Origin: Comamonadaceae bacterium
GTDB lineage: Bacteria > Pseudomonadota > Gammaproteobacteria > Burkholderiales > Rhodocyclaceae
Direction of reading: 5' to 3'
Length of the DNA stretch: 64,000 nt
Assembly: GCA_029255645.1 (NCBI GenBank)
Contig: JANLJE010000038.1
Coordinates: 1 to 64,000, forward strand
The notes under the pieces were generated by a model. The model was not told where the DNA came from. It saw only the letters and a program-made list of their open reading frames with translations, and searched no databases. This document shows, piece after piece, positions 1 to 9,644 of this stretch. How positions within the stretch are numbered: the first letter of the stretch is position 1; each line of letters starts with the position of its first letter. The position numbers and the translations under genes were made by a program.

Positions 1-406
1 GGTATCAGGTTGGTGGGGTAAAGGTGCCCCATCAACCATTAAATCCGTATACCCCAAAATAGTTGTTGTAGTGTTGTAGTAATGCGGACGACGAAACTCT
101 CTCTCCCGTCGCTGCCCATTCTGAGGCGGCGGAAAAACACCAACAAGCGCGCCATCGACACCGACCGCAGCGAAAATTCTTTATGTAGCAACTTTGCAAC
201 ACTCTTGATCCAGACGCGTGAGGCTCCCCTTCAGGCCTGAGTTGCAGAAAAACAACAATCGCTGCGGCACATCGCCGTCAGCGCCACATACACCTTGCCC
301 GGCCCGGCCCTGTTTGCCAAAATCCAGCCAACTTCTCTATCCGAGAGGTAAAGGTTGGCCGGGCCAGATGGCAAGGCCAAATCAAAACCACTAAGGAGAT
401 TCATCA
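1..406 (+). promoter_or_regulatory. Porin upstream region with leader hairpin
   Basis: No convincing gene lies in this stretch. It holds the upstream region of the porin. A hairpin can form at 327-359: GCCAAC pairs with GTTGGC, and CTCT (335-338) pairs with AGAG (344-347) inside it. It sits about 50 bases before the porin start, so it could lie in the 5' leader. A strong ribosome binding site, AAGGAG at 393-398, precedes the ATG at 407. I see no clear sigma-70 promoter. Regulation through the hairpin is an inference only. Confidence 0.4.
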
Positions 407-1504
407 ATGCAAAAGAAACTGATCGCTCTGGCCATCGCCGGCCTGGCTTCTTCCGCTGCCTTTGCGCAATCCAATGTGCAGATTTACGGCTCCATCGACA
501 TGGGCTATGCCCACCGTGGCGACAACATCGATGACAACATTGACAACCAGAACTCCATCGACTCCGGCATCACCGCCGGCAACCGCCTGGGCTTCAAGGG
601 CACCGAAGATCTGGGCAACGGCCTGAAGGCTCTGTTCACCCTGGAAGCCGGCTTCCAGGCTGACACCGGCAACTCCACCCAAGGTGGCCGTCTGTTTGGC
701 CGTCAAGCCTTCGTGGGCCTGACCGGCGACTTCGGTACCGTCATCGCCGGCCGTCTGTACACCCCCAAGTACTCCTTCATGTCCACCATTGATCCCTTCA
801 AGGCCGGCACCGTGGGTCAGTACCGTAACGTGTTCGCAGCTGGCGTGGATGTGGGTGGTGAAAACCTGTTCGACCCCACCCGTCTTGACAACGCCGTGGC
901 CTACGTTTCCCCCAGCTTCTCCGGCTTCAATGTGACGGTGGCTTACTCCAACAACGCCATTCAGCAAGAAAAAGTTGGCAACGTCGGCGACAACACCGTG
1001 ATCGCCGTCATGCCCCGTTACACCAACGGCCCCATCGACGTCGCCCTGAACTTCCACCAGATCGACCTGAACAACGACGTGCCTGGCCTCGACGACCAGA
1101 AGATCATCAACTGGACCCTGGGTGGCACCTACGACTTCGGCGTGGCCAAGCTCGCCGCCTACTATGACGACAACAAGTACGAGGAGTTCGGTGTCACTAA
1201 AGACGACCTGACGCTGAAGACCTGGGGTCTGGGCGTAACCGTTCCCTTCGGCAAGCACTCCGTACTGGCTTCCTACAACCGTTCCAAGCTCGAGCTGAAC
1301 GACCGGGAAGGCAATTCCAGCCAGTGGGCTCTGGGTTACAACTACAGCCTGTCCAAGCGTACCAATGTCTATGCCGCCTATGCTGACATCAGCAACGACG
1401 ACGAAGATAGCGACTACATCCGCACCGCTTCTGTTGCCGACTCCACCAACGGTGGCAATGGCTACCAGAATGGCTTCCAGGTCGGTCTGAAGCACAGCTT
1501 CTAA
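407..1504 (+). CDS. Gram-negative outer-membrane porin (porin_4/OmpC-like)
   Basis: A trimeric beta-barrel general-diffusion porin of the betaproteobacterial type, 365 aa. The first ~20 residues are a classic Sec signal peptide (MQKK, hydrophobic core, cleavage after AFA-Q). The mature protein opens with SNVQIYGSIDMGY, the usual first strand of this family. The rest is rich in glycine and alternating aromatics, and it ends in Phe (GLKHSF), the C-terminal signature read by the BAM complex. Asp/Glu-rich stretches near residues 40-50 and 320-335 fit external loops. The start is fixed by AAGGAG nine bases upstream. It is a single-gene unit closed by a hairpin terminator. Substrate specificity cannot be read from the sequence. 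Confidence 0.95.
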   Translation: MQKKLIALAIAGLASSAAFAQSNVQIYGSIDMGYAHRGDNIDDNIDNQNSIDSGITAGNRLGFKGTEDLGNGLKALFTLEAGFQADTGNSTQGGRLFGRQAFVGLTGDFGTVIAGRLYTPKYSFMSTIDPFKAGTVGQYRNVFAAGVDVGGENLFDPTRLDNAVAYVSPSFSGFNVTVAYSNNAIQQEKVGNVGDNTVIAVMPRYTNGPIDVALNFHQIDLNNDVPGLDDQKIINWTLGGTYDFGVAKLAAYYDDNKYEEFGVTKDDLTLKTWGLGVTVPFGKHSVLASYNRSKLELNDREGNSSQWALGYNYSLSKRTNVYAAYADISNDDEDSDYIRTASVADSTNGGNGYQNGFQVGLKHSF

Positions 1505-1530
1505 TCTCGCCTGACGAGACCTTGAAGTTG

Positions 1531-1556
1531 AAACGGGCGCTACGGCGCCCGTTTTT
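1531..1556 (+). terminator. Rho-independent terminator of the porin gene
   Basis: A perfect 10-bp stem, AAACGGGCGC with GCGCCCGTTT, and a TACG loop, followed by T residues, starting 27 bases after the porin stop codon. Confidence 0.92.
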
Positions 1557-1898
1557 ACGTGCACCCGTACCGGGCGCACTCTTGATGGCAATCTTGTTTG
1601 GATTGTCAATTTTTTTGCGATCATAGGAATCATGTTCACCGACGGTGCGCGGGGCAAGCGATGATGCAGATTGCTGCACGAGGTGCCGGTGTACGTGATG
1701 GCGGGGGGCTCTACGCCAATGTCGCCTACGAAGAGGTGCTACGCCTGGTGATCAACTGCCGGAAATAGGCTCGAATCCTATCGAGGCGACAACGATCCTG
1801 ACTCAGGGGGACAGCCGCCGCTCGCGGATGCCGGCTGGGATGGCTTCCCAGCGCTGGCGGGCGGGTGAGAAAGTCGGCAATGATTCGATCGCCACGGA
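1557..1898. other. Intergenic stretch without a convincing gene
   Basis: Between the porin terminator and yafQ only short unsupported frames occur, for example a 35-codon plus-strand frame at 1660-1767. No family is recognisable in it. The stretch looks like spacer or eroded sequence at the edge of the toxin-antitoxin insertion. Confidence 0.5.
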
Positions 1899-2219
1899 TC
1901 ACTCCTCGAACAATTCCGAGTGCGTGCCCGCCCGCACAAAGATGCTGGCGTTGCCATCGAGGCGGTAGATGAGCAGGAAGTCGCCGCCGATGTGGCATTC
2001 GTGGTGATCCCCCCGATCGCCTTTGAGCGGGTGGTCCAGCCATTCAGGACCCAGCGGCGCATCGTTTCCGATGAGCAGCAACATCGCCTCTTTCAGCCGT
2101 TTCAGGTCGTAGCGTCCCGAGCGCGAGAGGCGTTCCCAGTCTTTGAGGAAAGCCTTGGTGGAGTCGCACGCCCTGAGCGGCGGTGCCCGCTTACTACTGG
2201 CGGGCTTTTTCGAGGTCAT
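1899..2219 (-). CDS. yafQ: YafQ-family mRNA interferase toxin
   Basis: RelE-superfamily ribosome-dependent endoribonuclease, 106 aa. The core matches YafQ closely: 'PLGPEWLDHPLKGD', then 'HECHIGGDFLLIYR' and a C-terminal 'VRAGTHSELF'. The conserved His residues of the HPLKG and ECHIGGD blocks and the final THSELF His are all present, so the toxin looks catalytically complete. It overlaps the 3' end of the antitoxin gene by 26 bases, which suggests translational coupling. The N-terminal ~15 residues (rich in Lys, Ser and Pro) are longer than in E. coli YafQ, and a downstream start is possible. The cognate antitoxin is expected to bind and silence it and to repress the shared promoter. Confidence 0.9.
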   Translation of the reverse strand: MTSKKPASSKRAPPLRACDSTKAFLKDWERLSRSGRYDLKRLKEAMLLLIGNDAPLGPEWLDHPLKGDRGDHHECHIGGDFLLIYRLDGNASIFVRAGTHSELFEE

Positions 2220-2469
2220 CGATCAGGGCGTCGGCAGAGTCGAAACGGGCGGAGCTCGCCTTGGCCATGGCACGGGCATCTTCCATCGCCGCGCGGGTCT
2301 GGGCATTGGGCACCTTCAACTCCAGTGGGAATGCCTGGTCGTTCACAATACGCTTAAGCAGGATGCGCACGGCATCGGACACTGACAACCCCATGGCTGC
2401 TAGCGCCTCGCTGGCTTGCGTCTTGATTTCGTCGTCCACCCGGACGTGCAGCATCGTGGAATGGGCCAT
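2194..2469 (-). CDS. dinJ: RelB/DinJ-family antitoxin
   Basis: A 91-aa antitoxin with an N-terminal ribbon-helix-helix: strand 'TMLHVRVDDEIK', then helices including 'ALAAMGLSVSDAVRILLKRI'. A C-terminal tail should wrap the toxin. This is the standard DinJ layout. The ATG at 2469 is preceded on the minus strand by a GGAGG box. It is the first gene of the dinJ-yafQ operon. Autoregulation through the palindrome just upstream is likely by analogy with the family. Confidence 0.92.
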   Translation of the reverse strand: MAHSTMLHVRVDDEIKTQASEALAAMGLSVSDAVRILLKRIVNDQAFPLELKVPNAQTRAAMEDARAMAKASSARFDSADALIDDLEKARQ

Positions 2470-2496
2470 GATCGAATCCTCCGTTTCCGAAATTAT

Positions 2497-2514
2497 GTAT
2501 CTCTATTGCGATAC
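2497..2514. promoter_or_regulatory. Palindromic operator candidate upstream of dinJ
   Basis: GTATC (2497-2501) and GATAC (2510-2514) form an inverted repeat with an 8-bp spacer, 28 bases before the dinJ start. This is where RelB/DinJ-type ribbon-helix-helix antitoxins normally autorepress. Its function is inferred from position only. Confidence 0.45.
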
Positions 2515-2519
2515 CATCA

Positions 2520-3199
2520 AGCAAATGAGCAAGATTTCTGGGGATTGGGATAAACGAGGGGATCAACGAGAATGCGCGGCGCCGGGCACTGCTCGCGATC
2601 CCCGCAGAGGAAGGGGAGGGCTGGCTCGACGGCTACCTGCGCGAGAGCAGCGCACCCTTGCTCCGATGTGCCGTAATTCCTGGGCATCGACACGACGATC
2701 GTACCGGCTCGGACTATTGTCGAAGCTCGCAGGCTGGAACAAAAAACACCGGGTCATCGTCCTGCGCCGCGCGGTCGAAGTGATCGGGCACTGAGCCGCA
2801 AAACCCAAAACGAGTCGGGCGCCTGGATGGAGATCATCAAGCCTCGCTATATTTGACGCCGATGCCTGCCGCTGTGGACAAACTGGCGGCAGGCACCGGC
2901 CATATCCGTGCGGCCTTACGCCATGTCGGCGCAATTGCGGAGCCGTTGCCCTAGGCTAGGCGCTGGAAGGCGTTTGCGGACGATGAGGTGGCGAAAATCA
3001 CCCGACTGCCCCTCTGCCCTGGCTCCCCCAGAGCCGCTCGCATGGACGGGGGAGTAACGGCCGGATTAGGTTTATCTCCGGCTTTCACGTCATCCCGGTT
3101 TTGGGTACGAATCGAGTTTTTGTGCCAAGTCGGGGTTCCTTTTCATCGCGGGGGTTGCCGGCCGCGCGGCTTCTTTCGCCCTCGCCGGCCGCTTCGCGA
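2520..3199. other. 680-bp stretch with no supported gene; possibly eroded coding sequence
   Basis: Several short frames exist on both strands, but none has a recognisable family, a good ribosome binding site and an adequate length together. The part around 2570-2800 has local codon-like texture in different frames, as eroded genes do, but I cannot assign a parent. A weak hairpin (GCCGGA/TCCGGC) lies at 3059-3081. It may be debris between the toxin-antitoxin pair and the conserved tldD block. Confidence 0.4.
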
Positions 3200-4657
3200 T
3201 CAGGCCGAAGTCCCGCCCACGGTGATGCCCTCCAGGCGCAGCGTCGGCTGTCCCACGCCCACGGGCACACTCTGGCCTTCCTTGCCGCAGGTGCCGACGC
3301 CCGGGTCCAGCTTCAGGTCGTTGCCGATCATGGAGATCCGGGTCATGACATCGGGACCGTTACCGATCAGGGTGGCCCCCTTGATCGGCGTGGTCACCTT
3401 GCCATCTTCGATCAGGTAGGCCTCGCTCATGGAAAAGACGAATTTGCCGCTGGTGATGTCCACCTGGCCGCCGCCGAAGTTGGCGGCATAGATGCCCTTC
3501 TGCACCGAGCGGATGATCTCCTCCGGCGCCTTGTCGCCCGCCAGCATGTAGGTGTTGGTCATGCGCGGCAGGGGCAGGTGGGCAAAGGATTCGCGCCGGC
3601 CGTTGCCGGTCAGGGGCGCCCCCATCAGGCGGGCATTGAGGCTGTCTTGCAGGTAAGCCTTGAGGATGCCGTCCTCGATCAGCACCGTCGCCTGGCCGGG
3701 ATTGCCCTCGTCGTCGATGGTAAGGGAACCGCGCCGGTCCGGCAGGGTGCCATCGTCCATCACCGTCACCCCCGGCGCCGCCACCCGCTGCCCCAGCCGG
3801 CCCGAGAAGGCGGAACTGCCCTTGCGGTTGAAATCCCCTTCCAGGCCGTGGCCCACCGCTTCATGCAGCAGGATGCCGGGCCAGCCGGAGCCCAGCACCA
3901 CGGTCATCTGCCCCGCCGGGGCCGGCTGGGCGCGAAAATTGGTGGCGGCCTGGTGCACCGCCTGGCGGGCAAAATCCGCGAGCACCGCGTCGCTGAAGTA
4001 AGCGTAATCGAAACGGCCACCACCACCGGCCGCGCCCTGCTCCCGACGGCCCTGGTCCTCGATGATGACACTCACGGACACCCGCACCAGCGGCCGCACG
4101 TCAGCCGCCAGGCGGCCGTCGGAACCCGCCACCAGAATCACCTCCCACTCCCCTGCCAGGCCCGCCATGACCTGCACCACCCGGGGGTCTTCGGCCCGGG
4201 CGAAGGCTTCGAGGCGTTCGAGCAGGCGCACTTTTTCTTCGGCCGGCAATGAGGCCAGGGGATCGGCCGCCGCGTACAGAGCCGGCGGCAAGGCACGCGC
4301 CCGCATGAGGGGCAGGCCGCCATCCTGGCCGGCGGCAGCAATGGCCCGCACGGCGGCGGCGGCATCGCTCAGGGCGGCCATGCTGATGTCGTCGGAATAG
4401 GCAAAGGCGGTCTTCTCGCCGGAAATGGCGCGCACGCCCACCCCCTGGTCGATGTTGAAGCTGCCGGACTTGACGATGCCTTCATCCAGGCTCCAGGACT
4501 CGGAGCGGGAATACTGGAAGTAGAGGTCGGCGTAATCGACCTGATGATTCATGACCTGGCCAAACACCTGGGCGATTCTGTCCAGGTCCAGGTTGTAAGG
4601 ACTCAGCAGCAGCGTTTCGGCCAGGGCCAGGGGGGAGGAAGCAGCGGGATGATTCAT
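3200..4657 (-). CDS. tldD: Metalloprotease TldD
   Basis: Cytoplasmic zinc metalloprotease of the PmbA/TldD (U62) family, 485 aa, close to E. coli TldD (481 aa). The metal-binding motif [11 protein letters not shown] lies near residue 262. The downstream block with '[16 protein letters not shown]' and '[19 protein letters not shown]' is typical of TldD rather than PmbA. With PmbA (TldE) it degrades unfolded peptides and processes microcin-like or CcdA-like substrates; pmbA is not in this window. The reading frame stays open to 4918, but the ATG at 4657 is preceded by GAGG eight bases upstream and matches the family N-terminus. It is the last gene of yhdP-nit-tldD, with a 172-bp gap before it. 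Confidence 0.96.
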   Translation of the reverse strand: MNHPAASSPLALAETLLLSPYNLDLDRIAQVFGQVMNHQVDYADLYFQYSRSESWSLDEGIVKSGSFNIDQGVGVRAISGEKTAFAYSDDISMAALSDAAAAVRAIAAAGQDGGLPLMRARALPPALYAAADPLASLPAEEKVRLLERLEAFARAEDPRVVQVMAGLAGEWEVILVAGSDGRLAADVRPLVRVSVSVIIEDQGRREQGAAGGGGRFDYAYFSDAVLADFARQAVHQAATNFRAQPAPAGQMTVVLGSGWPGILLHEAVGHGLEGDFNRKGSSAFSGRLGQRVAAPGVTVMDDGTLPDRRGSLTIDDEGNPGQATVLIEDGILKAYLQDSLNARLMGAPLTGNGRRESFAHLPLPRMTNTYMLAGDKAPEEIIRSVQKGIYAANFGGGQVDITSGKFVFSMSEAYLIEDGKVTTPIKGATLIGNGPDVMTRISMIGNDLKLDPGVGTCGKEGQSVPVGVGQPTLRLEGITVGGTSA

Positions 4658-4829
4658 ACGGAAAACCTCATCGCAAAGGCACGAAGACGCAAGGATTTGC
4701 AAAGCCACAAAGCCGCGCCGGATAAGCGCACGCCATCTTGCCCCGGCATGGACGATCGGGAGATTTTCCTGTGCGGCCCCAGGCGCTCTTGGTGTCTTTG
4801 CGTTGAAACGGATTTTTGAGGGTTCATCA

Positions 4830-5678
4830 TCATCCTTGTGCGGTGGGCATGGCGGGCCAGCCCAGTTTTCGGTGTTGCAGGGCCGGCAACTGGCGGCGTA
4901 TTCCGGCGAGGCGTTCATGGCGCAGCTCGGCCACCACCAGCCCCGGCCCCTTGCCCTTGCGGTCCAGGATTTCGCCCCAGGGGTCGATGATCATGCTGTC
5001 GCCGTGGGTGAGGCGGCCGTTTTCGTGGCGTCCGCCCTGGCCCACGGCCAGGACATAGCATTGATTCTCGATGGCCCGGGCCCGCAGCAGGATTTCCCAG
5101 TGCACCCGGCCCGTGGTTTCAATGAAGGCCGCCGGCACCAGAATCAGGTCCAGTTCTCCTAGTTGCCGATACAGTTCGGGAAAGCGCAGATCGTAACAGA
5201 TGGAAAGCCCGACCCGGCCAAAGGGAGTATCCACGGCCACCGCCGCATGCCCGGCTTCGATGCTGGCCGCCTCGTCGTAGGATTCGCTGCCGTTATCGAA
5301 ACTGAACAGGTGGATCTTGTCGTAACGGGCGACGCAAGCGCCCCCGGGGTCGAGGACCAGGGTGGAATTGAGCATTTTCTCCGCTGCCGCCGCCTGCAGG
5401 GGAATGGAGCCGGCAAACAGCCAGATACCGTGACGCTGCGCGGTTTCTGCCAGCCATTCCTGGATCGGGCCGCTGCCAAAAGGCTCGCGCGCCGCCAGCC
5501 GGGCTGGGTCGGAAGCCCCGATGATGGGAAAGTATTCGGGCAGCACCAGCAGTTCCGCGCCCTGATCCACGGCTTCCTGCACCCAGTGCGCGGCACACGC
5601 CAGATTGTCGGCGACCCGTGGGCCGGACACCATCTGCACCCCGGCCAGCCGGACATCCTGCTTGCCAAGGCGCGTCAT
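4830..5678 (-). CDS. Nit1-type carbon-nitrogen hydrolase (deaminated glutathione amidase-like)
   Basis: Nitrilase-superfamily amidase, 282 aa. The catalytic triad is visible: Glu48 in LPEYF, Lys121 in YDKIHLF and Cys161 in ICYDLRFPE. The Nit-branch sequence after the cysteine and the C-terminal '[19 protein letters not shown]' fit enzymes that hydrolyse deaminated glutathione, a metabolite-repair reaction. The exact substrate is inferred. The start codon overlaps the yhdP stop by four bases (ATGA), so translation is coupled. The yhdP-nit-tldD order is common in betaproteobacteria. Confidence 0.93.
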   Translation of the reverse strand: MTRLGKQDVRLAGVQMVSGPRVADNLACAAHWVQEAVDQGAELLVLPEYFPIIGASDPARLAAREPFGSGPIQEWLAETAQRHGIWLFAGSIPLQAAAAEKMLNSTLVLDPGGACVARYDKIHLFSFDNGSESYDEAASIEAGHAAVAVDTPFGRVGLSICYDLRFPELYRQLGELDLILVPAAFIETTGRVHWEILLRARAIENQCYVLAVGQGGRHENGRLTHGDSMIIDPWGEILDRKGKGPGLVVAELRHERLAGIRRQLPALQHRKLGWPAMPTAQG

Positions 5679-8600
5679 GGGGCCTTCTCCGTTGCGGCGG
5701 CACCCGCCTGAATCTGCTCCACCTGAGGCTCATCCCAGCTGCCCGTGACCCTGTACTGGAAACTGAACGCCTTGTCCAAGGGGTTTCGCATCAGGTTCTG
5801 GGCCAGCATGGCAGCAGCGCCCACGACCGGGTTGATGATCATGGCGGCCCCCATGGACGCCGTGCCGCCCACATCCGGCTGCATGGTGACGAGCAGGTTC
5901 TGGGTCTCCTGCTGCATGTCCACCGTGCCGCGCATCAACACCTTGCCCACCGGCCCGGCAATGAGCAGATCCTCTTCCGTCTGCATGACGCCATGCTTGA
6001 TTTTCATGCGGGCGGTAATGCGGTCGTAGGCAAAACCGTCACTGACGATGTCACGGAAATCCAGGCTCAGGCGCCGGGTCACCGACTGCAGGGAAAGCAG
6101 GCCCAGCAGCTTGCCGGCGCCAGGATTGACCTTGGAGAACTGGCCCTTGGCAGCCTCCAGTTGCAAGCTCCCGCCCAGACTGACGGGATCAAAGGCAAGC
6201 GGCGAGCCGACCCAGTCGAGCTTGCCGCTCAGGGTCGCCGTACCGCCCCGGATTGCCCCCGGGTAGCCCAGACGCTCCAGCAATTTGCCGGTATCGTCCA
6301 CATCGAGCTTGAAGTCCAGCCAGGTGCGCTGATCCGAACGCACGTCCCAGGTGCCACTGCCCGTCAGCCGGGCGTCCGGATTGTCGATGACGACCTGATT
6401 CAGGTTCCAGCGCCCGCCGGCGTTCTCGGAGCGCAGTTCGAGGCGGCCGAAACGGCGCTTGCCAACGCTGAAGTCCGCCACCTTGATGTCCATGGCCGGC
6501 AGGCTGTCGAGCACCTCGGCCGCCTGGCCGCCCGATTCTCCACTTTCAAGATGCAGGCGCTTCAAGTCGGCCGTCAGCCGCCCCTGGCCGCCGCCATCCC
6601 AGGACAGTTCGCCCGCCGCTTCCCGGGCCGTCAGCATGACGCGCCAGCGTTCCCCCTCCGGCCGCAGGCGCAGGCTGACCTCCCCGAACTGATGCCCGAG
6701 GGCCGTCAACTGTCGGGTCTGCACGACCACCACGTTCAAAGGCAGAGGGGCCGAATCCGGCTTGCTGCCCTCGCCAGGCGCCGGTGCCAGCAACTTTTGC
6801 CAGCGGTCTGCATCCAGACGCTCCTGGGTGATGTAGACCGCCACGCCCTTGTCCGGCAGGCGCGGCGCCTCGCCCACCCCGACACTGCCGCGCTCGATCA
6901 CGAAGCCGTTGGCCTGCCGGACACGAATCAACTGTCCGGTCAGCAGCTGGCCCAGGCTCAGGCTGATTTGTTCGCGCTCCGGCGTGCCTTTGCCGGCCAG
7001 GGGCGACTTCTGCAGCCGCAGGGGCAAGGCTTCCCCGGCCGTCTTGTTGAAAGGCACGGGCAGACTGGAGGAAAGCCCTTGCAGGGAAGAGGTGACGGTG
7101 AAATCGGCATTCTTCTTGCGCACCCGGACCTCGGCCTGCCAGGGCGCGCCTCCGGCCAGGTGGTCGAACAGCGGCAGGTCGATCTGGCGGCGCAACTCGC
7201 GCACGGTAAAACCCCCTTGAGCCTTGATACTCACCGCCCCGGCTTCGGAGAGCGCCGCCAGCTTCATGGGCTGGCCGAGAAACTGGCCGCGCAGATCCGG
7301 GGCCTCCACCGAGGATTCGGTGAAATCCAGACGCCCGTTGATACCACTGGCCGGCGACAACCCTTCCATGAAAGTGAGCTGATTATCATCAAAGTAGTAG
7401 CGCCCCTTGATCTTCGTGTCAGCAATATGGTTCATGGGCAGATTGAGGCTCAGTTCCAGCCGGCCCAAACCCTGGGCTTTCATGCCCTCGGTGAAATGGT
7501 CGAGGGCTTGCGTCACCGGGCTTTGTTCGATGAAACGCAGGAACTCCGCAGTGGGACCGCTGACCTGGCCATCCACCCGCAACTGCGCTTCCGGTGCATC
7601 GAAATCGGGCATCACCGCCTTCACATTGCTCAGTTCGGTGCCGAGAATCCGCCCGGTGTGGGCCTTGATCTCCATGCCCACGCCAAAACTCAGGTCGGCC
7701 GCCAGTCCTTCGATCGCGGGCCAGCCGTCGGCATAGTGAAGGGTGACATCCTTGGCCTTGGCGGTAATCAGAAACTGGCCCTGGGCCGGGTCGCGGAAAG
7801 GGAAATGCTTTAGATCGCCTCTCAAGATCAGCCTGGCATCATAGCCCGTGCCCGCCAGCAAGCCCTGACGCAGCCAGGCCGGCACATTGGCATTGACCGC
7901 CTTGGGAATGAAGCGCCAGAGCTCCGCGGCCCGGGCCGTGCGGATACCTCCTTGCAGGTCGATGACGCCGGGGCCGTCCGGCACGGTCCGGTAATTGCCG
8001 CTCACCTGGCCGGAGGCATGGGGTCCGCTAAAATCGAAGCGCTCGATGTTGATGTCCAGGCCCTCCTCCTGCGGCTTCCAGTTCACCTCGGCGAGCAGAC
8101 GCTCCAGGGGAATTTCCGGTTCGGCAAAGATGGCCGGCAGTTCCAGGGCCGAAGCCCGGGTATCCAGTTGCAGCTGGCCCCTTTTTTCGCTGGCATCGAT
8201 CCAACCGGACAAGCCGCGGGCGCCAGGCAGCGCGCCATCGGCCTTGAGGCCCAGCGCCACGAACGCCGCCTTGACACTGTACTTTTTCCACTGCCCTTCG
8301 CGGGCATCCCAGCTCATCTGCAATTGCCGCACCTGGCCCTGGGGCTGATGCCGCACCAACAGCTTGCGGCTCGTCTCATCCAGGGGCAGATAAGCGGCCA
8401 GAGCGGCCAGGGCGCCGAGATCAAAATCATTCGCCGTCAGGCTGCCCCGGCCCGGCTGGCCTGCCACTCCTCGCCACTCGCCCACCAGGTCGAGGGGCTG
8501 CAAACTCAGGCCGGCGCGGGTCTGCAGCGTCAGCTGGCGGGTCGTCACTTGCAGCTGGCCGGGCCCCTGGGACAGACTCACCCGACCGCTCAGATGCTGC

Positions 8601-9556
8601 AAATCCAGTTCCGGCAGGTTTTCAGCCAGGCGTAGTTGCAGGTCTTTGAGCACCAGATCCGCCGTGCCCTGCCACGTTCCATCCTCCCGCCCGGCCCAGA
8701 TCTGCAGGCCGCCCCTGCCCCGGGGCAGGTCCACCGGGTAATCCAGCCAGGCCTTCCAGGCCGCCAGATCGGCGTAATCGAGACGGCTATACATCTTGCC
8801 TTCCCATTGCTCCAGGGCGTCGGCGGCATTGCCCCTGAGGTCGCCCCGGATATCCAGGCCGGACGCCAGCGCGGCCGGGGGCAGCGCCGTCAGGCCAAAA
8901 CGATGGCGGCGGCCGCCATTCTCCAGTTCCAGGTTCAGGTCTTCCAGAATCAGGGGCGGCGCCTGGCGCAACTCGTCTTCCCAGGCGATGGTGGCACCCG
9001 CGATGCGGATACGGCCCTGATCCAGCACCCACTGCAAGGCGCGGGGATCGCCGTTCCCGGCGGTGGGAATGCCGGCCACAAAAATTTTCCCGGCCCCATC
9101 GCGACGTAGCTGCAGCGCCGGGTGCTCCAACAACAGCAGGGCAAAATGCAGCTGGCCGCGCCACAGGGTCTGCCAGGACAGCACGCCATCCACCCGCTCC
9201 AGGGTCAGGGCGGGGTTGTTCCCTGCATCGAAAATCCGCACATCCTCCAGCACCAGGCCGGGATTGAGGCCGTCCCAGCGCGCCGCCAGATGGCCGACCT
9301 TGACCGGCAGCCCCAGGGCGGCACTGGCCGCAGCCTCGATCCGGGTCTGGTAGCGCGGCACTTCCGGCAGCACCACATAGCGCAGCACCAGCACCAGGGT
9401 CACGAAGGCGAAGTAACAGGCCAGCAACCCCCAGCCCAGCCAGCGCAAGGTCGTGCGCACCCAGGGCCGGGCCAGCCAGGGCCACAGAAAGCGCAGACGG
9501 TAATAGCAGGCGGAGCGCAGCTCCGGGGAAAAGAATTTTGCCAATGGTTTTGCCAA
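5675..9556 (-). CDS. yhdP: YhdP-family AsmA-like envelope protein
   Basis: A 1293-aa protein of the YhdP (TIGR02099) family. One N-terminal transmembrane helix (about residues 36-60) anchors a long periplasmic beta-rich body that ends in the AsmA-like C-terminal region (about 1100-1280). Family members form lipid-conducting bridges that move phospholipid to the outer membrane, with TamB and YdbH. The likely start is an unusual TTG at 9556; no ATG occurs in frame until deep inside the protein, so a non-ATG start is needed. A second in-frame TTG lies 12 bases downstream. The ribosome binding site is weak. The gene is divergent from glnE with only 88 bases between. Confidence 0.93.
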   Translation of the reverse strand: MAKPLAKFFSPELRSACYYRLRFLWPWLARPWVRTTLRWLGWGLLACYFAFVTLVLVLRYVVLPEVPRYQTRIEAAASAALGLPVKVGHLAARWDGLNPGLVLEDVRIFDAGNNPALTLERVDGVLSWQTLWRGQLHFALLLLEHPALQLRRDGAGKIFVAGIPTAGNGDPRALQWVLDQGRIRIAGATIAWEDELRQAPPLILEDLNLELENGGRRHRFGLTALPPAALASGLDIRGDLRGNAADALEQWEGKMYSRLDYADLAAWKAWLDYPVDLPRGRGGLQIWAGREDGTWQGTADLVLKDLQLRLAENLPELDLQHLSGRVSLSQGPGQLQVTTRQLTLQTRAGLSLQPLDLVGEWRGVAGQPGRGSLTANDFDLGALAALAAYLPLDETSRKLLVRHQPQGQVRQLQMSWDAREGQWKKYSVKAAFVALGLKADGALPGARGLSGWIDASEKRGQLQLDTRASALELPAIFAEPEIPLERLLAEVNWKPQEEGLDINIERFDFSGPHASGQVSGNYRTVPDGPGVIDLQGGIRTARAAELWRFIPKAVNANVPAWLRQGLLAGTGYDARLILRGDLKHFPFRDPAQGQFLITAKAKDVTLHYADGWPAIEGLAADLSFGVGMEIKAHTGRILGTELSNVKAVMPDFDAPEAQLRVDGQVSGPTAEFLRFIEQSPVTQALDHFTEGMKAQGLGRLELSLNLPMNHIADTKIKGRYYFDDNQLTFMEGLSPASGINGRLDFTESSVEAPDLRGQFLGQPMKLAALSEAGAVSIKAQGGFTVRELRRQIDLPLFDHLAGGAPWQAEVRVRKKNADFTVTSSLQGLSSSLPVPFNKTAGEALPLRLQKSPLAGKGTPEREQISLSLGQLLTGQLIRVRQANGFVIERGSVGVGEAPRLPDKGVAVYITQERLDADRWQKLLAPAPGEGSKPDSAPLPLNVVVVQTRQLTALGHQFGEVSLRLRPEGERWRVMLTAREAAGELSWDGGGQGRLTADLKRLHLESGESGGQAAEVLDSLPAMDIKVADFSVGKRRFGRLELRSENAGGRWNLNQVVIDNPDARLTGSGTWDVRSDQRTWLDFKLDVDDTGKLLERLGYPGAIRGGTATLSGKLDWVGSPLAFDPVSLGGSLQLEAAKGQFSKVNPGAGKLLGLLSLQSVTRRLSLDFRDIVSDGFAYDRITARMKIKHGVMQTEEDLLIAGPVGKVLMRGTVDMQQETQNLLVTMQPDVGGTASMGAAMIINPVVGAAAMLAQNLMRNPLDKAFSFQYRVTGSWDEPQVEQIQAGAAATEKAP

Positions 9557-9644
9557 CTGTAAGGAAGGCTCTCTAAAATGGGCCGGATATAGACAAGCGG
9601 GACCGCCATTTTATCCCGAGCCCCTGCCATCCTCCGGAAAATCC

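Noticed and set aside
404-1657. Long open frame antisense to the porin
   Set aside because: It is explained as a shadow of the porin codon pattern. The plus-strand gene has a signal peptide, ribosome binding site and terminator.
1765-1781. T-arm-like hairpin (ATAGG, CTCGAAT loop, CCTAT) suggesting a tRNA 3' fragment
   Set aside because: No acceptor, D-arm or anticodon arm fits around it, and no CCA end follows. A 5-bp stem with a 7-base loop can arise by chance.
2560-2800. Transposase remnant near dinJ-yafQ
   Set aside because: A basic stretch resembling transposase ends can be read, but no catalytic motif, terminal repeats or consistent frame supports it.
3059-3081. GCCGGA/TCCGGC hairpin as a terminator
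   Set aside because: The stem is only six pairs with a long loop, and no plus-strand gene ends before it.
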